A stretch of 64,000 nucleotides of DNA, taken from the NCBI RefSeq assembly GCF_016653615.1, contig NZ_CP067393.1, positions 372,001 to 436,000 of the forward strand, in the 5' to 3' direction. Position 1 is the first letter of the stretch, and every line of letters begins with the position of its first letter. Position numbers and translations under genes: made by a program. Positions 61,646 to 64,000 of this stretch are shown piece by piece. The notes beneath the pieces were generated by a model, which saw only the letters and a list, made by a program, of their open reading frames with translations, searched no databases and had not been told where the DNA came from. The stretch comes from Entomomonas asaccharolytica. Lineage in GTDB: Bacteria > Pseudomonadota > Gammaproteobacteria > Pseudomonadales > Pseudomonadaceae.

Positions 61646-64000
61646 ATGAATGACTCAATTTTAGATGGTTCAGGCCAACCAATTTGTAGCAGTGAAAGTG
61701 AATTAGCAGTACAAGTAACAGGTATTGGCCATGTTGCGAATCAACTACAAAAATTAGCAATAAGATTTTATGGTCGAGGTGACTCAAAATACTCCAATTG
61801 TAATGAAGAAATAAACATAGGCGAGGAGCAAATAGCGAGTACCATTTTCAAATGGCCTGAAGATGTTGCCAACAGTGCAAACCAAAAACAACTAGTGCTA
61901 GAAGTACCAACTAAACAAGGCAGTAAAATTACCCTTCCAGTGATAGATAATCTACTAACCTGTGGTAGCCAACCTGATATTTATTTTTTAGGGAATCGTC
62001 TTTATTCCATTATGCCTTTATACCATTTTGGACACTATGTGGACGATGAACAAAAAAAGTATACACAATATTATGGTGCCGCACGTTTAGGCTATATCTA
62101 TATTTTTGTGGGTAATACCTTGTGGCGTGAATTACGAGTAAGCCGTGACCAAGAAGGCAAAAATATTTTTGAAGATATTAACTTAGCAAACTTTAGAGAT
62201 AGTAATAATCACTATAAAGACAGTAAAAGAAGCCCTGAGGGTGTCGAGTTAAAAGATGTATGGATACCAGGTAGCTTTTATAACAATAGTACACCAAAAG
62301 TAAGAATCGCCTTTTCAGACGTACAATGGTCTGGGTCAAGAATTAACTATCTACAAAATAATCAAGCGGCTTGTGAGCAACGATCAATAGCGATAATGCA
62401 ACTAGAGCAAAATTTACTAGCACAGCTCGAATCAACAAAAGATCAAATGGCACCTAAAATACAAAATAATATAACGCCATTAGTTTCTTTAACATTATTA
62501 CCCAAAACCAGGGCAAGAAATGAGGCGGTAGAATTTTTAATAGATCATCCCCCTAGATATTTAATAACAAATAACTATATCTCGACACATCAGCAGCAAA
62601 CACAAACAGCCATTAAAAGTTATTTAGCTGACCAAGATACATCAAGACAGTTTAACTTAGCACCTAATCTCAAGTCAGGTTTTGATACAAGTGCTTGGCA
62701 ATACAACCAACTTGCTAATAAACAACCCTATGTAAAACCAGAACAGGGTGTGCAACCGCCTGCCAACCAACGTACCATTGATGAAGAAAATATCTACAAT
62801 AGCCTTCAAGAAGTATGGACAGATCAAACCCCTTTTACTGACACCTTACAAGAAGCGCGTAGCAGAGGGGTTTTAGGTGTTCTTATAGAGGATCCTAATT
62901 ACCAAATAACCCATGCTAAAGAACGTATCAAATTCCTAACCACTGCTTTTATTAGCGCAACGCAACAAGCACAACAAGATCCAAATTTCCGTATCGCCAG
63001 TTTAATTGAAAAGCAGCGTAAAATAGTAGAAGACTTTGAAAAAGGCATTACAAAACAAATGAGTGCTACAGGGCGTCAGCTATTTGATGACGCAGTAGCA
63101 GGACCTATCAGAAGAGAACTACATCGTCGTGTAAATCATTTTAAGGCAGGGTTAAGATATGAGCTTAGTACAAATTACATACAACACTATATAGCAGATT
63201 ATTTTAGTAACTATGATAACCCAATAGACCTAATAGGGCATTTTGCTCACATAGTAGAAACATTAAATGTCATGTCACTGTCTATGGCGAGTTATGATCC
63301 ACTACTGCCAATAGAAGCAGAAAATGATCCAACTATTTTTAGTGGTAAAACACCTAGCCAAGTCGTACAAGATATTACTACAGATATTAAAAACCCACTC
63401 CATCAAATGCTCTACCCAAGTGTTGAGTTTAACAGCCTGCAAGATTCCTATACCCCAATAGCACAAACAGAAAATAAAGGAGATGGGCAATTTAATGAAG
63501 GTTTATGGCAAACCATAAGCAATAACGACAGCATCTTAAACCAAGAACCAACCACCTTAAATGGTGCGGCTATCAGTAAAATTAGAGAACAAGGCGATGT
63601 TCTGCTTACCACAGGCCAATTCCCTAACTTTAAAGTGATGAATGCAGCTATCTATAGCTTAATTGCGCAAATGGCTGATGCACGTAAAAGAGCGCAAGAC
63701 AATATTTTAGCGCAACAAACGGAATACCAAACAGCCCAAAAAGAACTACAAGCCGCAGAGCAAGAACTTAATGTTTATAAAAAAGATCAACAACGGGTGG
63801 TTAATAGCCAAAATATAAAATTAAGAGATTTAGAAAAACATCAAACTAGAATTGCTAACGCACAAAAAGCACTCCAAGAAATTGAACAAGTCTTTCAAAA
63901 TAAACTACAACAACTGGGCGCAATAAAAGCCAGAATACCGCTTAAAGAACTACAACTTTTACGTATTACAGGGGGAGAGTCTTTCCATAATCTACAAATA
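61646..64000 (+). CDS. Giant T6SS effector candidate (VasX / BTH_I2691-like), N-terminal 785 codons, cut by window end
   Basis: The frame opens MNDSILDGSGQPICSSESEL and stays open to the window edge. The region YGAARLGYIYIFVGNTLWRELRVS parallels GYLYILVAGSFYREI of the protein at 36334. A helical middle part and a Gln/Lys/Glu-rich coiled coil (about residues 680-770, ILAQQTEYQTAQKELQAAEQ) also parallel that protein. AGAAAGGGAG precedes the ATG. The two giant proteins are therefore homologues in equivalent VgrG-DUF4123-effector modules, but they differ strongly in sequence. The hydrophobic and toxic C-terminal region and any immunity gene lie outside the window. Pore-forming activity is inferred only from family resemblance. 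Confidence 0.8.
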   Translation, partial: MNDSILDGSGQPICSSESELAVQVTGIGHVANQLQKLAIRFYGRGDSKYSNCNEEINIGEEQIASTIFKWPEDVANSANQKQLVLEVPTKQGSKITLPVIDNLLTCGSQPDIYFLGNRLYSIMPLYHFGHYVDDEQKKYTQYYGAARLGYIYIFVGNTLWRELRVSRDQEGKNIFEDINLANFRDSNNHYKDSKRSPEGVELKDVWIPGSFYNNSTPKVRIAFSDVQWSGSRINYLQNNQAACEQRSIAIMQLEQNLLAQLESTKDQMAPKIQNNITPLVSLTLLPKTRARNEAVEFLIDHPPRYLITNNYISTHQQQTQTAIKSYLADQDTSRQFNLAPNLKSGFDTSAWQYNQLANKQPYVKPEQGVQPPANQRTIDEENIYNSLQEVWTDQTPFTDTLQEARSRGVLGVLIEDPNYQITHAKERIKFLTTAFISATQQAQQDPNFRIASLIEKQRKIVEDFEKGITKQMSATGRQLFDDAVAGPIRRELHRRVNHFKAGLRYELSTNYIQHYIADYFSNYDNPIDLIGHFAHIVETLNVMSLSMASYDPLLPIEAENDPTIFSGKTPSQVVQDITTDIKNPLHQMLYPSVEFNSLQDSYTPIAQTENKGDGQFNEGLWQTISNNDSILNQEPTTLNGAAISKIREQGDVLLTTGQFPNFKVMNAAIYSLIAQMADARKRAQDNILAQQTEYQTAQKELQAAEQELNVYKKDQQRVVNSQNIKLRDLEKHQTRIANAQKALQEIEQVFQNKLQQLGAIKARIPLKELQLLRITGGESFHNLQI

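Noticed and set aside
1-64000. CRISPR arrays, rRNA, complete tRNA genes, riboswitches and retron elements
   Set aside because: I looked for regularly spaced repeats and conserved RNA signatures and found none I could support.

Overview
The window comes from an AT-rich gammaproteobacterium that is most likely a low-GC member of the Pseudomonadaceae, for example an Entomomonas-like insect-gut lineage. This is inferred from two things. The type VI secretion (T6SS) gene order is the Pseudomonas HSI-II order (tssABCEFG-clpV-sfa-orfX-fha-tssJKLM-stp-stk, then hcp). The left edge also carries the start of a DAHP synthase with a Pseudomonas-like N-terminus. No rRNA, complete tRNA or CRISPR array was seen.

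Layout. (1) 1-4.8 kb: a DAHP synthase fragment, the RNA helicase hrpA and an isolated APS kinase (cysC). (2) 4.9-10 kb: five tightly packed genes matching the uncharacterised STM4015-STM4014-STM4013-STM4012-STM4011 families: a leucine-rich-repeat protein, an ATP-grasp enzyme, a sulfatase/alkaline-phosphatase-fold enzyme and two radical SAM enzymes. This looks like a complete enzymatic pathway of unknown product. (3) 10.3-32.6 kb: a lipoprotein gene, then a full T6SS core operon that encodes its own sigma-54 activator and a phosphatase/kinase pair. hcp follows as a separate unit behind an almost perfect sigma-54 promoter and ends in a strong terminator.

(4) 33-42.2 kb: a VgrG, DUF4123 adaptor, 1610-residue membrane-active effector candidate and DUF6708-like immunity candidate. 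A second, broken immunity copy follows. (5) 42.2-46.5 kb: a decayed mobile-element zone. It holds a DUF746-like pseudogene, an XRE regulator tail, two integrase fragments, an intact AlpA-like regulator and RepA-like ATPase, and a 14-bp piece of a tRNA-Gly 3' end that probably marks an old attachment site. (6) 46.7-51.9 kb: a type II CBASS anti-phage system: CD-NTase, Cap2 (E2-E1) and Cap3 (JAMM protease) on the minus strand, with a divergent HNH-SAVED (Cap5) effector carrying about 145 extra N-terminal residues.

(7) 52-57.8 kb, minus strand: a second, GC-richer VgrG module (VgrG, DUF4123, 541-residue candidate effector, exported candidate immunity protein, PAAR), probably acquired from another lineage. 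(8) 58.7 kb to the end: a third VgrG and DUF4123 adaptor, and the first 785 codons of another giant effector. These are paralogous to the 33-41 kb module.

Together, the core operon builds the secretion machine, Hcp/VgrG/PAAR form the expelled tube and spike, and the DUF4123 adaptors load the neighbouring effectors. The CBASS locus sits between two effector modules, so phage defence and interbacterial antagonism genes are combined in one variable region.
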